Shown: piece by piece, positions 46,105 to 55,105 of the stretch
Position numbering within the stretch: the stretch's first letter is position 1
Layout: every line of letters begins with the position of its first letter
Origin: Altererythrobacter sp.
GTDB taxonomy: Bacteria; Pseudomonadota; Alphaproteobacteria; Sphingomonadales; Sphingomonadaceae
Reading direction: 5' to 3'
NCBI GenBank assembly: GCA_016793865.1
Contig: JAEULJ010000001.1
Coordinates: forward strand, 727,496-791,495
Length of the DNA stretch: 64,000 nt
Made by a program: the position numbers and the translations under genes
Notes under the pieces: model-generated
Seen by the model: only the letters and a program-made list of their open reading frames with translations
Told to the model about the DNA's origin: nothing
Database searches by the model: none

Positions 46105-47605
46105 GGCAGGCGATCTCCGCGACGAGGATGACGATGACGAAGCCCGGCTGGTAGCGCGGGCCGGCGCGGGCGACAACGCCGAGCCGCTTTCGGTCAGCGA
46201 TCTGGCGCAGGCGCTGAAGCGCACCGTGGAGGACCGCTTCGGCTTCGTGCGGCTGCGCGGCGAGCTTTCGGGGGTCAAGCGCGCCGCATCGGGCCATCTC
46301 TACGCCAGCCTCAAGGATGAAGGCGCGGTGATCGACGCCGTGATGTGGCGCGGCGGCGCGGCCCGCCTCGCCTTCGCGCCGGAGGACGGGCTGGAGGTGA
46401 TCGCCAGCGGCAAGATCACGACCTATCCGGGCCGCTCCAAATACCAGATCGTGATCGAGCGGATGGAGCTGGCGGGCGAGGGCGCGCTGCTCGCCCTGCT
46501 GGAGAAGACGCGCCAGCGGCTGGCGGCGGAGGGGCTGTTCGATGCCGCGCGCAAGCGCCCGCTGCCGTTCCTGCCCGCCACCATCGGCGTCGTCACCAGC
46601 CCGACCGGGGCGGTGATCCGCGACATCCTCCACCGCCTCGCCGACCGCTTCCCCAGCCGGGTGATCGTCTGGCCGGTGCTGGTGCAGGGGCAGGGCGCGG
46701 CGGAGCAGGTGGCGAACGCCGTGCGCGGCTTCTCGCAGATGCCGCAGGAGCATCCCGACCGTCCGGACCTGGTGATCGTGGCGCGTGGCGGCGGTTCGAT
46801 CGAGGATCTGTGGAGCTTCAACGAGGAAGTGGTGGTGCGAGCGATCGCCGCCAGCACCATCCCCCTCATCAGCGCCGTGGGGCACGAGACCGACACCACG
46901 CTGGCCGACCATGCCGCCGACCGCCGCGCGCCCACGCCCACCGCCGCCGCCGAGATGGCGGTTCCGGTGCGCGCCGAGCTCGCCGCCACCCTCGCCGATT
47001 TCGCCCATCGCCAACGGCGCTGCGCGATGGCCCCGGTCACGCTCGGGCGCGAGCGGCTGGCGGCGCGGGCGGAACGCTTGCCCGACGCGCAGACGCTGCT
47101 CCAGCGGCAGGCGCAGCGGCTCGACGAGCTGGGCGAGATGCTGCGGCGCGCGCTCGAGGGCCGGGCCACGGCTGGGCGCGAGCGGCTGGGCGCCTTGCGG
47201 CTCGGCCCTGCCGTGCTGGAACGCGGCGCGCGCGAGGCGGCGCGGCGGTTGGCGGCGGCGCGGCTCGGGCCGGAGCTGGTGCTGCGCCCGCTGGCCGAAC
47301 GGCGCGAGCGGCTGGCCGCGCTCGCCCGGCTGGCTGGCCAGCTCCACCCGGACCGGGTGCTGGCGCGCGGCTATGTGCGGGTCACCGGGCCGGGCGGCGC
47401 CAGCGTGGTGAGCCGCGTCGCGGCCAGCGCCGAGCCACGGCTGATGCTGCATTTCGCCGATGGCACGCTGGATGTCGCGCCGGCTTCCGGCTCCGGCCCT
47501 GCCGCCCAGCCCGCCCCCCGACCCGGCCCCCGCGCCGGCCCCCGAACCAATCCACGTCCTCGCCCGGATGCACCGGCTTCGCGGCAGGATGATTTGTTCG
47601 GTTGA
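46103..47605 (+). CDS. xseA: Exodeoxyribonuclease VII large subunit
   Basis: XseA, with XseB, degrades single-stranded DNA. The 500-residue protein has the N-terminal OB-fold domain (about 30-130, [26 protein letters not shown]), the nuclease region [18 protein letters not shown] and [43 protein letters not shown] (as blocks), and a long coiled coil. The tail is low-complexity. The ATG at 46103 shares a CATG with the purD start on the other strand. xseB is not in the window. Confidence 0.95.
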   Translation: MAGDLRDEDDDDEARLVARAGAGDNAEPLSVSDLAQALKRTVEDRFGFVRLRGELSGVKRAASGHLYASLKDEGAVIDAVMWRGGAARLAFAPEDGLEVIASGKITTYPGRSKYQIVIERMELAGEGALLALLEKTRQRLAAEGLFDAARKRPLPFLPATIGVVTSPTGAVIRDILHRLADRFPSRVIVWPVLVQGQGAAEQVANAVRGFSQMPQEHPDRPDLVIVARGGGSIEDLWSFNEEVVVRAIAASTIPLISAVGHETDTTLADHAADRRAPTPTAAAEMAVPVRAELAATLADFAHRQRRCAMAPVTLGRERLAARAERLPDAQTLLQRQAQRLDELGEMLRRALEGRATAGRERLGALRLGPAVLERGAREAARRLAAARLGPELVLRPLAERRERLAALARLAGQLHPDRVLARGYVRVTGPGGASVVSRVAASAEPRLMLHFADGTLDVAPASGSGPAAQPAPRPGPRAGPRTNPRPRPDAPASRQDDLFG

Positions 47606-47620
47606 GCCGCGCCTGCTAGG

Positions 47621-47836
47621 ATGCCCTCCATGCTGATGAAATCGAACGACGGGCGCGGCGGCGAGGCCAGGCTTCACTACGGCCCCAACGGCTTCCGCGT
47701 GCTGCGCACCGGCAGCCATGTCACCTGCGCCGTCACGGGCGAGGCGATCCCGCTCGACGCGCTCCGCTACTGGAGCGTGAACCGGCAGGAGCCCTATGCC
47801 AGCGCCCGGATCGCGACCGAGCGACTGAAGCCGTGA
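47621..47836 (+). CDS. DUF2093 family protein
   Basis: A 71-residue protein of unknown function, matching DUF2093: EARLHYGPNGFRVLRTGSHVTCAVTG and IPLDALRYWSVNRQEPYASA. One conserved Cys. The start could be 47621, 47630 or 47636; AGGA eight bases before 47630 favours that one. DUF2093 next to xseA is common in Alphaproteobacteria. It overlaps the M23 gene by four bases. Confidence 0.75.
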   Translation: MPSMLMKSNDGRGGEARLHYGPNGFRVLRTGSHVTCAVTGEAIPLDALRYWSVNRQEPYASARIATERLKP

Positions 47837-48720
47837 AGGCACGCGCCGGCGCGGCGCTCGGTGCGCTCGCGCTGCTGGGGGGCTGCGTTTCGCCGCCGCC
47901 GCCGCGCGTCGTGGAACCGGTGGTCGCCACGCCGCAGCCGCCCATGCCCCCGCCGATGCTGGCGAGCGATTTCGAGATCGATGGCGCGCTGGAACAGGGC
48001 GGCTGGATTCGCGGCCGGGTGCCCCGCGGCGCCGCCCGGCTGGCGTTCGGCGAGGTGCCGGTCACGCTCACGCCCGACGGGCGCTTCTTCGCGGGGATCG
48101 ACCGCGATGCGCCGGCCCGGCTCCGGCTCACGGCCACCTCCGCCAGCGGGCAGACGGCGGTGCGCGAGCTTGCCATCGCGCCGCGCGAATGGCGGATCGA
48201 GCGGGTCGATGTGGCGCTCAGGGGCAGCGTGCCGAGCGAGACTTTCATGGCCCAACGCCGGCCCGAACTCGCCGCCATCGCGGCGGCGCGGGCGGTTCGC
48301 TCGGATAGCCAGGGCTGGGCGCAGCGATTCGCCTGGCCGGCCACGGGGCGCATCTCCGGGCGCTTCGGATCGCAGCGAATCTACCGGGGCGTGCCGGGCG
48401 CCTATCACTCCGGGCTCGACATCGCGACCGGCGGCAGCGGCGCGCCCTATGTGGCCCCGGCCGACGGGGTGGTGGTGCTGGCGGCGCAAGGGCCCTTCAG
48501 CCTGGAGGGCAATCTGATCATCATCGACCACGGCATGGGGCTCAACAGCGCCTTCCTCCATTCCGCGACGCTGGCGGTCAAACAGGGCGAGCGGGTGCGC
48601 CAGGGCCAGGTGATCGGCACGATCGGCGCCACCGGCCGCGCCACGGGGCCGCACCTGCACTGGAGCCTGATGTGGAACGGCGCCCGGCTCGACCCGCTGC
48701 TGTTCCTGCCGCTGCGGTAG
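47833..48720 (+). CDS. M23 family metallopeptidase (lipoprotein)
   Basis: A 295-residue peptidoglycan endopeptidase of the LytM/M23 class. A lipoprotein signal (lipobox LLGGC, Cys18) anchors it. A beta-rich domain is followed by the catalytic domain (about 175-295), with ligands in YHSGLDIATGG (H-x3-D) and TGPHLHWSLMW (HxH). The start is a GTG at 47833 overlapping the DUF2093 stop. The catalytic ligands are all present, so it is probably an active enzyme rather than an activator. Confidence 0.9.
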   Translation: MKARAGAALGALALLGGCVSPPPPRVVEPVVATPQPPMPPPMLASDFEIDGALEQGGWIRGRVPRGAARLAFGEVPVTLTPDGRFFAGIDRDAPARLRLTATSASGQTAVRELAIAPREWRIERVDVALRGSVPSETFMAQRRPELAAIAAARAVRSDSQGWAQRFAWPATGRISGRFGSQRIYRGVPGAYHSGLDIATGGSGAPYVAPADGVVVLAAQGPFSLEGNLIIIDHGMGLNSAFLHSATLAVKQGERVRQGQVIGTIGATGRATGPHLHWSLMWNGARLDPLLFLPLR

Positions 48721-48845
48721 GTTTTTTGCCTCAGGCGCCGGCGGCCGCGTCCGCGGCCTTGGCTATCCTCGCTCAAACGCCCTCCGGGCGCGTCGCTGCG
48801 GGCGGGCGTTCGCCCTTGCGGGCCTGCGGCCCGGTGGGTTCCGCC

Positions 48846-48878
48846 AAAGAAAAAGGCGCGCCGGTTGCCCAGCGCGCC
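48846..48878 (-). terminator. Rho-independent terminator of rpmB
   Basis: On the minus strand, GGCGCGC and GCGCGCC arms (plus 48872-48878 and 48855-48861) with a 10-base loop, followed by TTTTTCTTT (48846-48854), 34 bases after the rpmB stop. The remaining gap to the M23 gene is GC-rich without other structure. Confidence 0.8.
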
Positions 48879-48911
48879 CCTTGGTGATTCGTCGGCGAAA
48901 GCTTAGGCGGC

Positions 48912-49208
48912 TCAGGCCGCTTCGGCGGTCTTCGCGGCCTTCTTCAGCTCGCGCTTCACCTTGAGCGCGCCGGCCGAGAGCTTCTCGTCGCTGGTCTTGA
49001 GCAGCCAAGCGTCGAGCCCGCCATTGTGCTCGACCGAGCGCAGGCCGTGGGTCGAGACGCGGAACTTGAAGCTGCGGTCCAGCTTCTCGCTCAGCAGCGT
49101 CACGTTCTGCAGATTGGGCAGATAGACGCGCTTGGTCTTGTTGTTGGCGTGGCTCACATTGTGGCCGACCTGGCGGCCCTTGCCGGTCAGTTCGCAGATG
49201 CGCGACAT
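48912..49208 (-). CDS. rpmB: 50S ribosomal protein L28
   Basis: L28 of the large subunit, 98 residues. Marks are [27 protein letters not shown] and [24 protein letters not shown] (as blocks). The first Cys in ICELTGK is kept. The ATG at 49208 begins the family signature. It is monocistronic with its own terminator. Confidence 0.96.
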   Translation of the reverse strand: MSRICELTGKGRQVGHNVSHANNKTKRVYLPNLQNVTLLSEKLDRSFKFRVSTHGLRSVEHNGGLDAWLLKTSDEKLSAGALKVKRELKKAAKTAEAA

Positions 49209-49357
49209 GGTACGTCTCTCGTTTGCTCGGCGCCGCAAGACATGCTCGCTGGCGCGGTAAATCCACCCGGGAGTGCCGGAAAGCGGCGCCCCTAGCGGCG
49301 GGGGCGCGAATCGTCAAGGCGTTTGCGGCCTGGTTGGGGCGCGGCTAACGCCCCGCC

Positions 49358-49813
49358 ATGACCCACTGGCCGCTCCCCGATCCGATGGTCCGCGCCCTCG
49401 CCCTGGCGCGCGAGGCGGCGGCGGCGGGCGAGGTGCCGATCGGCGCGGTGGTGGTCAAGGACGGCGCGGTGATCGGCGAGGGCCGCAACGCCCCGCGTGC
49501 GGGTCACGACCCCACCGCCCACGCCGAGATCGCGGCGATTCGTGATGCAGCGGCCGCGCTGGGCGATGAGCGCCTGACCGGCTGCGAGCTGTGGGTCACG
49601 CTCGAACCCTGCGCCATGTGCGCGGGCGCCATCGTCCACGCCCGCATTGCCCGCCTCTACTACGCCGCCCCCGACCCCAAGGGCGGCGCGGTCGAGCACG
49701 GCGCGCGGGTGTTCGAGCATCCGCAGGCGCTGCACCGGCCTGAGGTTTATGCAGGGATGGGAGAGGTGGAGGCGGCTGAGTTGTTGCGTGGGTTTTTCAG
49801 GGGGCGGAGGTAA
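49358..49813 (+). CDS. tadA: tRNA adenosine(34) deaminase
   Basis: TadA converts the wobble adenosine of tRNA-Arg(ACG) to inosine. The 151-residue protein has the zinc and catalytic sites HAEIAAIRD and TLEPCAMCAGAIVHARI, with GAVVVKDGAVIGEG in front. The enzyme is full length. It is followed by a low-G+C hypothetical gene with no obvious link. Confidence 0.95.
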   Translation: MTHWPLPDPMVRALALAREAAAAGEVPIGAVVVKDGAVIGEGRNAPRAGHDPTAHAEIAAIRDAAAALGDERLTGCELWVTLEPCAMCAGAIVHARIARLYYAAPDPKGGAVEHGARVFEHPQALHRPEVYAGMGEVEAAELLRGFFRGRR

Positions 49814-49868
49814 AGTTCGGGGACGACGCCATTGCAAACATTCTCCCAACAGATTTATGCCCCACACT

Positions 49869-50303
49869 ATGGCTCGCTGGATAGTTCTCTCGTTCGCGGC
49901 TTTCTTGCTTAGCCCGCCTGTGGCAGCATCAACGGCAGACAATGCAAGAACCGTTTTCGCCGCCCATGATCCGGAAAACCGGCTTCCGCACATTGCCATC
50001 AAACAGCTCGGAACGGTGAGAGTGAGAGCCGCTACTTACCGCATTTACTATCTGGAGTTCGTGAACCCCGCAACACGTCACGGCCAGCAACGGATAGCCA
50101 TCGTCAAGAACGGCACGAGTTTCGCCGGTACATATCAATGCACTTTAGGTCCTCGCGATGCGCGCTTGATCGTCGGTGCAGACCGGCTCACAGTTTGGGT
50201 GCAAAACATGCCCGAACCGTTCGTGATTAAGTTTGATGAGCGCGGTCCCACACGCAATGCGTTCTTCTGTGGGGAAGGGTCTGGGTGGGAAAATTCTATC
50301 TGA
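49869..50303 (+). CDS. Exported hypothetical protein, low G+C
   Basis: A 144-residue exported protein with a signal peptide (MARWIVLSFAAFLLSPPVAA) and two cysteines (TYQCTLGP and FFCGEGS) that could pair. The middle is beta-rich (YRIYYLEFVNPATRHGQQRIAIVKNG, read as strands). I do not recognise it. It looks about 50 % G+C, well below its neighbours, a possible sign of transfer. An ATG at 49857 would add four residues. Confidence 0.55.
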   Translation: MARWIVLSFAAFLLSPPVAASTADNARTVFAAHDPENRLPHIAIKQLGTVRVRAATYRIYYLEFVNPATRHGQQRIAIVKNGTSFAGTYQCTLGPRDARLIVGADRLTVWVQNMPEPFVIKFDERGPTRNAFFCGEGSGWENSI

Positions 50304-50337
50304 ACTCTAATGGCAGCAATCACTTCAGCATCGGCCA

Positions 50338-51201
50338 TTACCGCAACGGCGTGAAATCCAGTCCGATGTCCGCCGCCGGGGCACTCTGGGTAAGGCGGCC
50401 GACCGAGACGTAATCGACCCCGGTCGCGGCCTTGGCCCTGATAGTCTGGAGGTTGATGCCGCCGCTGGCTTCGGTGGGGACGCGGCGGGCGACGATCTTC
50501 ACCGCCTCGCGCAACTCTTCCGGCTCCATGTTGTCGAGGAGGAGGCGGGTCGCGCCGGCGGCCAGGGCGGGTTCGATCTGGTCGAGGCGGTCGACCTCGC
50601 AGATGATCTCGCGCACACCCGCAGCGACCGCGCGGCGGACCGCCTCGCCCACGCTGCCGGCGACGAGGACGTGGTTGTCCTTGATCATCGCCGCATCCCA
50701 CAGCCCCATGCGGTGGTTCGCCGCGCCGCCCATGCGGGTGGCGTATTTCTCGAGCTGGCGCAGGCCGGGGATGGTCTTGCGCGTGTCGAGCAGCGTGCAA
50801 TCCGGGTTCTCCATCGCGCGGACGTATTCGCGGGTAAGGGTGGCCACGCCTGACAAATGCTGGACGGTGTTCAATGCGCTGCGCTCGGCGGTGAGCATGG
50901 CGCGGGCGTTGCCTTCGAGCCGCATGATGTCGGTCCCGGCAGGCACCTCGGCGCCCTCCTCGACTAGCGGTTCGATCGTCATCTCCGGATCGAGCGCGCG
51001 GAAGAACGCCGCCGCCACCGGCAGCCCGGCCACCACGATTGCATCGCGCGTGTCCATCACGCCCGAGAAGCGCGCGTCCGCAGGGATCACGCTCTCGCTC
51101 GTGACGTCGCGCCCGCCGCCCGGCACCCCTTCGCCGAGGTCTTCGGCCAAGGTCTCGCGGACGAAGCAGTCGAGATCGAAGCCGGGCAGGTCAAAGCGCA
51201 T
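50338..51201 (-). CDS. nadC: Nicotinate-nucleotide pyrophosphorylase (carboxylating)
   Basis: NadC forms nicotinate mononucleotide from quinolinate and PRPP in NAD synthesis. The 287-residue protein has AEDLGEGVPGGGRDVTSES, the active-site TLLDTRKTIPGLRQLEKYAT with its Arg/Lys, MIKDNHVLVAGS, and EASGGINLQTIRAKAATGVDYVSVGRLTQS (as blocks). nadA and nadB are not nearby. Confidence 0.95.
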   Translation of the reverse strand: MRFDLPGFDLDCFVRETLAEDLGEGVPGGGRDVTSESVIPADARFSGVMDTRDAIVVAGLPVAAAFFRALDPEMTIEPLVEEGAEVPAGTDIMRLEGNARAMLTAERSALNTVQHLSGVATLTREYVRAMENPDCTLLDTRKTIPGLRQLEKYATRMGGAANHRMGLWDAAMIKDNHVLVAGSVGEAVRRAVAAGVREIICEVDRLDQIEPALAAGATRLLLDNMEPEELREAVKIVARRVPTEASGGINLQTIRAKAATGVDYVSVGRLTQSAPAADIGLDFTPLR

Positions 51202-51323
51202 GAGGCGTTCCTAACCGGGCCGGTGGAGGTCCGGCAAGGGCGACCGCCCGCCCGCAGGCGCCCGGAGCGAAGCGGAGGAACAGCGTCGATGACGAGCGCG
51301 CAGCGTCGCGCTCGCAACAAAGA

Positions 51324-52124
51324 TCAATGCACGAAGCGCGCCACCACCTCGCGGTAGCTCCGGCTTACCTTCACCTCCTGCCCGCTCTCCAGCACCAGGA
51401 AGCATTCGCCATTGGTGTGCGGCTTGACCTGGCGCACCTGGTCGAGGTTGACGATGGTGGAACGATGGACGCGCTGGAACTTGCGCGGGTCGAGCCGGCG
51501 TTCGAGATCCTTCATCGTCTCGCGCAGCACCAGCGAATTGTCGCCGGTGGAGATTATCATGTAGTCCCCGGCGGCCTCGATATGCTCGATGGTGCCCACT
51601 TCCACGCGGAAGATCTGGCCGCGATCCTTGATGTTGATGAGCTTCTCGAACCGGTTGGCGCTTTCCATGTCGTCGCCGGCGTCGAACTCCTCGGCCGCCT
51701 CGGGCGCGACTTCGGAGAGCACGTTCTTGAGCTTTTCCGCGTCCTCGCTGCCCTTCTTTTCGGCCAGGCGTCCGCGCACCCGCTCGATGGTGTCGGCCAG
51801 CTTGTCCTCGTCCACCGGCTTCATCAGATAGTTGACGGCGTTGGCCTCGAAGGCGCGGATCGCATATTCGGCGAAGGCGGTGACGAAGACGAACAGCGGC
51901 GGCTCGACGTCCATCACCCCGCGCACCACGGAAAATCCGTCGAAGCCGGGCATCTGGATGTCGAGGAAGACGAGATCGGGTTTCAGCGTCTTGATCGCGC
52001 GGATCGCCTCGCGCCCGTTCTGGCACGTTTCGATGATCTCGACGTCCTCGATCGCCTCGAGCCGTATCCTCAGGCCCTCGATGGCCAGCTTCTCGTCGTC
52101 GACGAGGATGGTGCGTATCGTCAT
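51324..52124 (-). CDS. LytTR-family response regulator (second pair)
   Basis: A 266-residue response regulator. The receiver (about 1-120) has VDDEKLA, the phosphoacceptor Asp in DLVFLDIQMPGFDG and the Lys in LMKPVDED. A charged linker (about 120-165) leads to the LytTR domain, with GTIEHIEAAGDYMIIST, and FQRVHRSTIVNLDQV. It follows the histidine kinase by three bases. It is unlike the first LytTR regulator at 19.2 kb in having the long Glu-rich linker. Confidence 0.92.
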   Translation of the reverse strand: MTIRTILVDDEKLAIEGLRIRLEAIEDVEIIETCQNGREAIRAIKTLKPDLVFLDIQMPGFDGFSVVRGVMDVEPPLFVFVTAFAEYAIRAFEANAVNYLMKPVDEDKLADTIERVRGRLAEKKGSEDAEKLKNVLSEVAPEAAEEFDAGDDMESANRFEKLINIKDRGQIFRVEVGTIEHIEAAGDYMIISTGDNSLVLRETMKDLERRLDPRKFQRVHRSTIVNLDQVRQVKPHTNGECFLVLESGQEVKVSRSYREVVARFVH

Positions 52125-52127
52125 TCG

Positions 52128-53372
52128 TTATCCTGCGCTGAGCGGCTGCCCCGCACCGATAACGGGCGAGGCGGTTGCGGGTTGCGATGAAATTTGCGGT
52201 GGTGCCGGTTCGGCGGCGGGTTCGGGCAGCGGGGCCGGCTCGGTCTCGAAAGGTAGCTCGATCAGGACCGAAAAGCCGCCGCTTTCGGGCGAGCGTATCT
52301 CGAAACGGTGTTCCTCGCCATAGGCCTGCGTCAGGCGGTCGCGGATATTGGCCAGGCCCACGCCGGTGGAGGCGTGGCTTTCGGCGAGGGCGGCGGTTTG
52401 CGAGCCCGGCACGACATTCGGCCCGCCGGCCGCGCCGCCGCCCAGCCCGCCCGTGCGGATGCCCGGCCCGGTGTCGGACACGGTGACCCTCAGGCGCGGG
52501 CCGACCACCTGCGCCACCAGGGTGATGGTCGCGCCCTCTTCCTGCGGGGTGACGCCGTATTTGATCGCGTTCTCGACCAGCGGCTGGAGGAGCATGGAGG
52601 GGATCTGCGCCTTGTCCGCCGGCGGGTCGACACGGAATTCGGTCCGCAGCCGCTCCTCGAAGCGCATCAGCTCGATGCCGAGATAGAGCTCCAGCGTCTC
52701 CACCTCCTGCGCCACGGTCACGGTGCCGCCGGGCTCGCTCACCAGGGTGTGGCGCAGGAAGCTGGACAGCTTGGTCAGCATCGCATTGGCCTGCCGGGTC
52801 TGCTTCAGCAGCACCAGTGTGCTGATCGAATTGAGCGTGTTGAACAGGAAATGCGGATTGAGCTGATAGCGCAGCATGGCGAGCTGGGCGCTGGTCGCCT
52901 GGGCTTCCAGCCGTTCCAGCCGGTCGGCCTGTTCCTCCACCTGGAGGAAATAGTTGATCGCGTAGTACAGCGCCGACCACGCGCCCAGCACCGTCAGGTC
53001 GTAGAAATATATGCCCAGGAACAGGCGGACGAAATCGCTCTCGCTGGCCGGGCGGGCGAGGTCCAGCACCCAGCCGTCGATGAAGGCATGCGCCGCGGCC
53101 GCCACCACCAGCGCCAGCGCGGTCACGCCCCATGTCACCAGCGGTCGCCGGGTGATGATCTGGCGATAGACCACCGACAGGATCAGGCTGATCGAAAACC
53201 CGGTGATCACCTGGATCAGCAGGACGACCATGAAATCCCAGCCCTGCCCGTTGGCGAAGGCGGTGATCGCGCGCAGCAGGAATGCGCCACCCCAGCCGGC
53301 CAGCTGCAGGTTCCAGAAGGCGCGGTCCTTGTTGGCGAAGAACGGCCGGGGTTCGATCGGCAGCATGGCCAT
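52128..53372 (-). CDS. LytS-type sensor histidine kinase (second pair)
   Basis: A 414-residue membrane sensor with four to five predicted helices in the first 160 residues and a short coiled coil (QVEEQADRLERLEAQATSAQ). The kinase has the phosphoacceptor RYQLNPHFLFNTLNSISTL, LLQPLVENAIKYG (N box) and STGVGLANIRDRL (G box). A Pro/Glu/Ala-rich tail of about 35 residues is unusual. The partner regulator begins three bases after its stop. Confidence 0.9.
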   Translation of the reverse strand: MAMLPIEPRPFFANKDRAFWNLQLAGWGGAFLLRAITAFANGQGWDFMVVLLIQVITGFSISLILSVVYRQIITRRPLVTWGVTALALVVAAAAHAFIDGWVLDLARPASESDFVRLFLGIYFYDLTVLGAWSALYYAINYFLQVEEQADRLERLEAQATSAQLAMLRYQLNPHFLFNTLNSISTLVLLKQTRQANAMLTKLSSFLRHTLVSEPGGTVTVAQEVETLELYLGIELMRFEERLRTEFRVDPPADKAQIPSMLLQPLVENAIKYGVTPQEEGATITLVAQVVGPRLRVTVSDTGPGIRTGGLGGGAAGGPNVVPGSQTAALAESHASTGVGLANIRDRLTQAYGEEHRFEIRSPESGGFSVLIELPFETEPAPLPEPAAEPAPPQISSQPATASPVIGAGQPLSAG

Positions 53373-53458
53373 GGTCGGGACGTGGTCCTAGCGCAATTGC
53401 GGGGTCGATTGCCAGCGGCTACACCGATGGCAATCGGGCGGGCCGAGGGAGAGATGCG

Positions 53459-54109
53459 ATGGATGCTCCGGGCCGGGATGCGGCGCAAGGCGCGGGCGGC
53501 GATCTCGCCGCCGAAATGGCGCATGATGTGGCGGAGCGCGCGAAGTTCCGCGAGATGAAGGAAGGCACCCAGGCCGACTGGGGCATCATCGCGGGCGAGT
53601 ACATGGCCTTCGCCGGTGGCCTGCCCGACCGGGTGCTGGACCACCTGCGCCTGCTCGATGGCGATTTCGGCGGGTTTCCGGTGTGCCGGCTGGAGCATTC
53701 GCTCCAGACCGCGACCCGCGCCCACCGCGACGGGCGGGACGAGCCCTATGTGGTGATGGCCCTGCTGCACGACATCGGCGACACGCTGGGCAGCTACAAC
53801 CACCCCGATGTCGCGGCGGCGATCCTGAAGCCCTTCGTTTCGGAGGAGCTGCACTGGATCTGCCAGAACCACGGCGCCTTCCAGGGCTATTACTATTTCC
53901 ACTTCCTCGGCATGGATCGAGACGTGCGCGAGGCTTTTCGCGGCCATCCGCATTTCGAGGCGTGCCGCGAATTCTGCGAGAAATACGATCAGGCCGCCTT
54001 CGACCCCGATTATGACAGCGAACCGCTCTCGTTCTTCGAGCCGATGGTGCGCCGGGTGATGGCGCGGCCGATCGCCTCGCTCTATTCCAGGGCGCTGGCG
54101 GAAGCGTAA
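53459..54109 (+). CDS. HD-domain protein, possible diiron oxygenase (PhnZ/MIOX-like)
   Basis: A 216-residue protein with an HD-type metal site: LEHSLQTATRA, LLHDIGDTLG, NHPDVA, ICQNHGAFQGYYYFHFLG and a late FDPDYD. The spacing LEHSLQ...LLHDIG resembles PhnZ and inositol oxygenases, mixed-valent diiron oxygenases, more than the hydrolytic HD phosphatases. If so it would cleave a C-C or C-P bond with O2. The substrate is unknown and no phosphonate or inositol genes are adjacent. A ribosome-binding site (GAGGGAGAG) precedes the ATG. Confidence 0.65.
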   Translation: MDAPGRDAAQGAGGDLAAEMAHDVAERAKFREMKEGTQADWGIIAGEYMAFAGGLPDRVLDHLRLLDGDFGGFPVCRLEHSLQTATRAHRDGRDEPYVVMALLHDIGDTLGSYNHPDVAAAILKPFVSEELHWICQNHGAFQGYYYFHFLGMDRDVREAFRGHPHFEACREFCEKYDQAAFDPDYDSEPLSFFEPMVRRVMARPIASLYSRALAEA

Positions 54110-54130
54110 GCCGCCGCGCGACCGTGCCGA

Positions 54131-55105
54131 CTACCCGGCCGGAAGCTCCCGAACGAAATGCCGCGCCCAGTCGGCCTTCCCGTCGCGAGCCATCGCGGCG
54201 CGGACCAGCGCAACCTCCGCGCGGATCGCGGCGGCGCGCTCGTCCCAGCCCTCGTGGGTGCGTTTGCGGAATAATCCGCCCCCGTGGCGCGGGCCCCAGC
54301 GCTCCATGAAGCGGGTCATTGCCTCGGGCTCGATGCCGGCGTTGGCCAGCAGCCATGCGCCGAGGCGATCGGCCTCCCGCTCGGTCAGCCGCACCCGGCC
54401 GAGCGAACGGCCCTGCGCGTCGAGAAGCGCGCGATGGCCCAGGAGATTATGCGCCAGCTCATGCGCGACCGCGGCGGCGAACTCCGGCTCGGGATAGGCG
54501 AAGCCGGGAAAATCGCGGCCCAGTATCACCCGGCTGCCTTCCGCCATCGCGCCGCCGCCCCTGTCCAGCACCTCGAACCGGCTCGGGCAGGCGGGCACCC
54601 CAACTGCGGTGACGCTGCGCGGCGCGGCGCCCGCGCGGGCGATGGTCAGCGTGACGGGCCCGGCCGCCGCCGCCGCATCGAGCGCCGCGGTGACTTCCAC
54701 CAGCCGCCGCCACGCCGGCCGCGCGCGCGCGAATCGCCGATCGAGATCGTCCCCGTTCAAGGCCAGCAGCGTGTCGCCCGGCGCGATTCCGGCGTGCTCG
54801 GCGGGCGATCCGGGCGCCACCGCTCCCACCGCGAGATCGCCGGTGAGGCCGAGCTGGCGGCGCACCGCCTCCGGATCGCCGAAGCCGCCCGCATCGAGCA
54901 CCGCCAGCCCCAGCGCCGGTGCCGCCCCGGTGCAGTAGGGGGCGTTGCCGGTGACCAGCCGCCATCCGGCCGCGAACAATCTGCGGTCGCGCTCCTGAAG
55001 CCGGGCCAGCGATTGATCCTGCGGCGCGGCCACCAACGGGCCGGGCGCGGCGGCCAGAAGCGTGGCCGCCAGAACCGCGACCGTCGCGCCGACGGCGCGC
55101 TTCAC
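54131..55105 (-). CDS. Exported M48-like metalloprotease with PDZ domain
   Basis: A 324-residue exported protein. The signal peptide (about 1-27) is followed by a PDZ domain (about 90-150, VGAVAPGSPAEHAGIAPGDTLLALNG) and a zinc-protease core with VAHELAHNLLGH (HExxH) and LTEREADRLG (third ligand Glu). It overlaps the DsbA-like gene upstream by four bases, and a BepA-like protease lies next, so this is an envelope-quality-control cluster. The protease class is certain only to the M48-like level. Confidence 0.82.
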   Translation of the reverse strand: MKRAVGATVAVLAATLLAAAPGPLVAAPQDQSLARLQERDRRLFAAGWRLVTGNAPYCTGAAPALGLAVLDAGGFGDPEAVRRQLGLTGDLAVGAVAPGSPAEHAGIAPGDTLLALNGDDLDRRFARARPAWRRLVEVTAALDAAAAAGPVTLTIARAGAAPRSVTAVGVPACPSRFEVLDRGGGAMAEGSRVILGRDFPGFAYPEPEFAAAVAHELAHNLLGHRALLDAQGRSLGRVRLTEREADRLGAWLLANAGIEPEAMTRFMERWGPRHGGGLFRKRTHEGWDERAAAIRAEVALVRAAMARDGKADWARHFVRELPAG

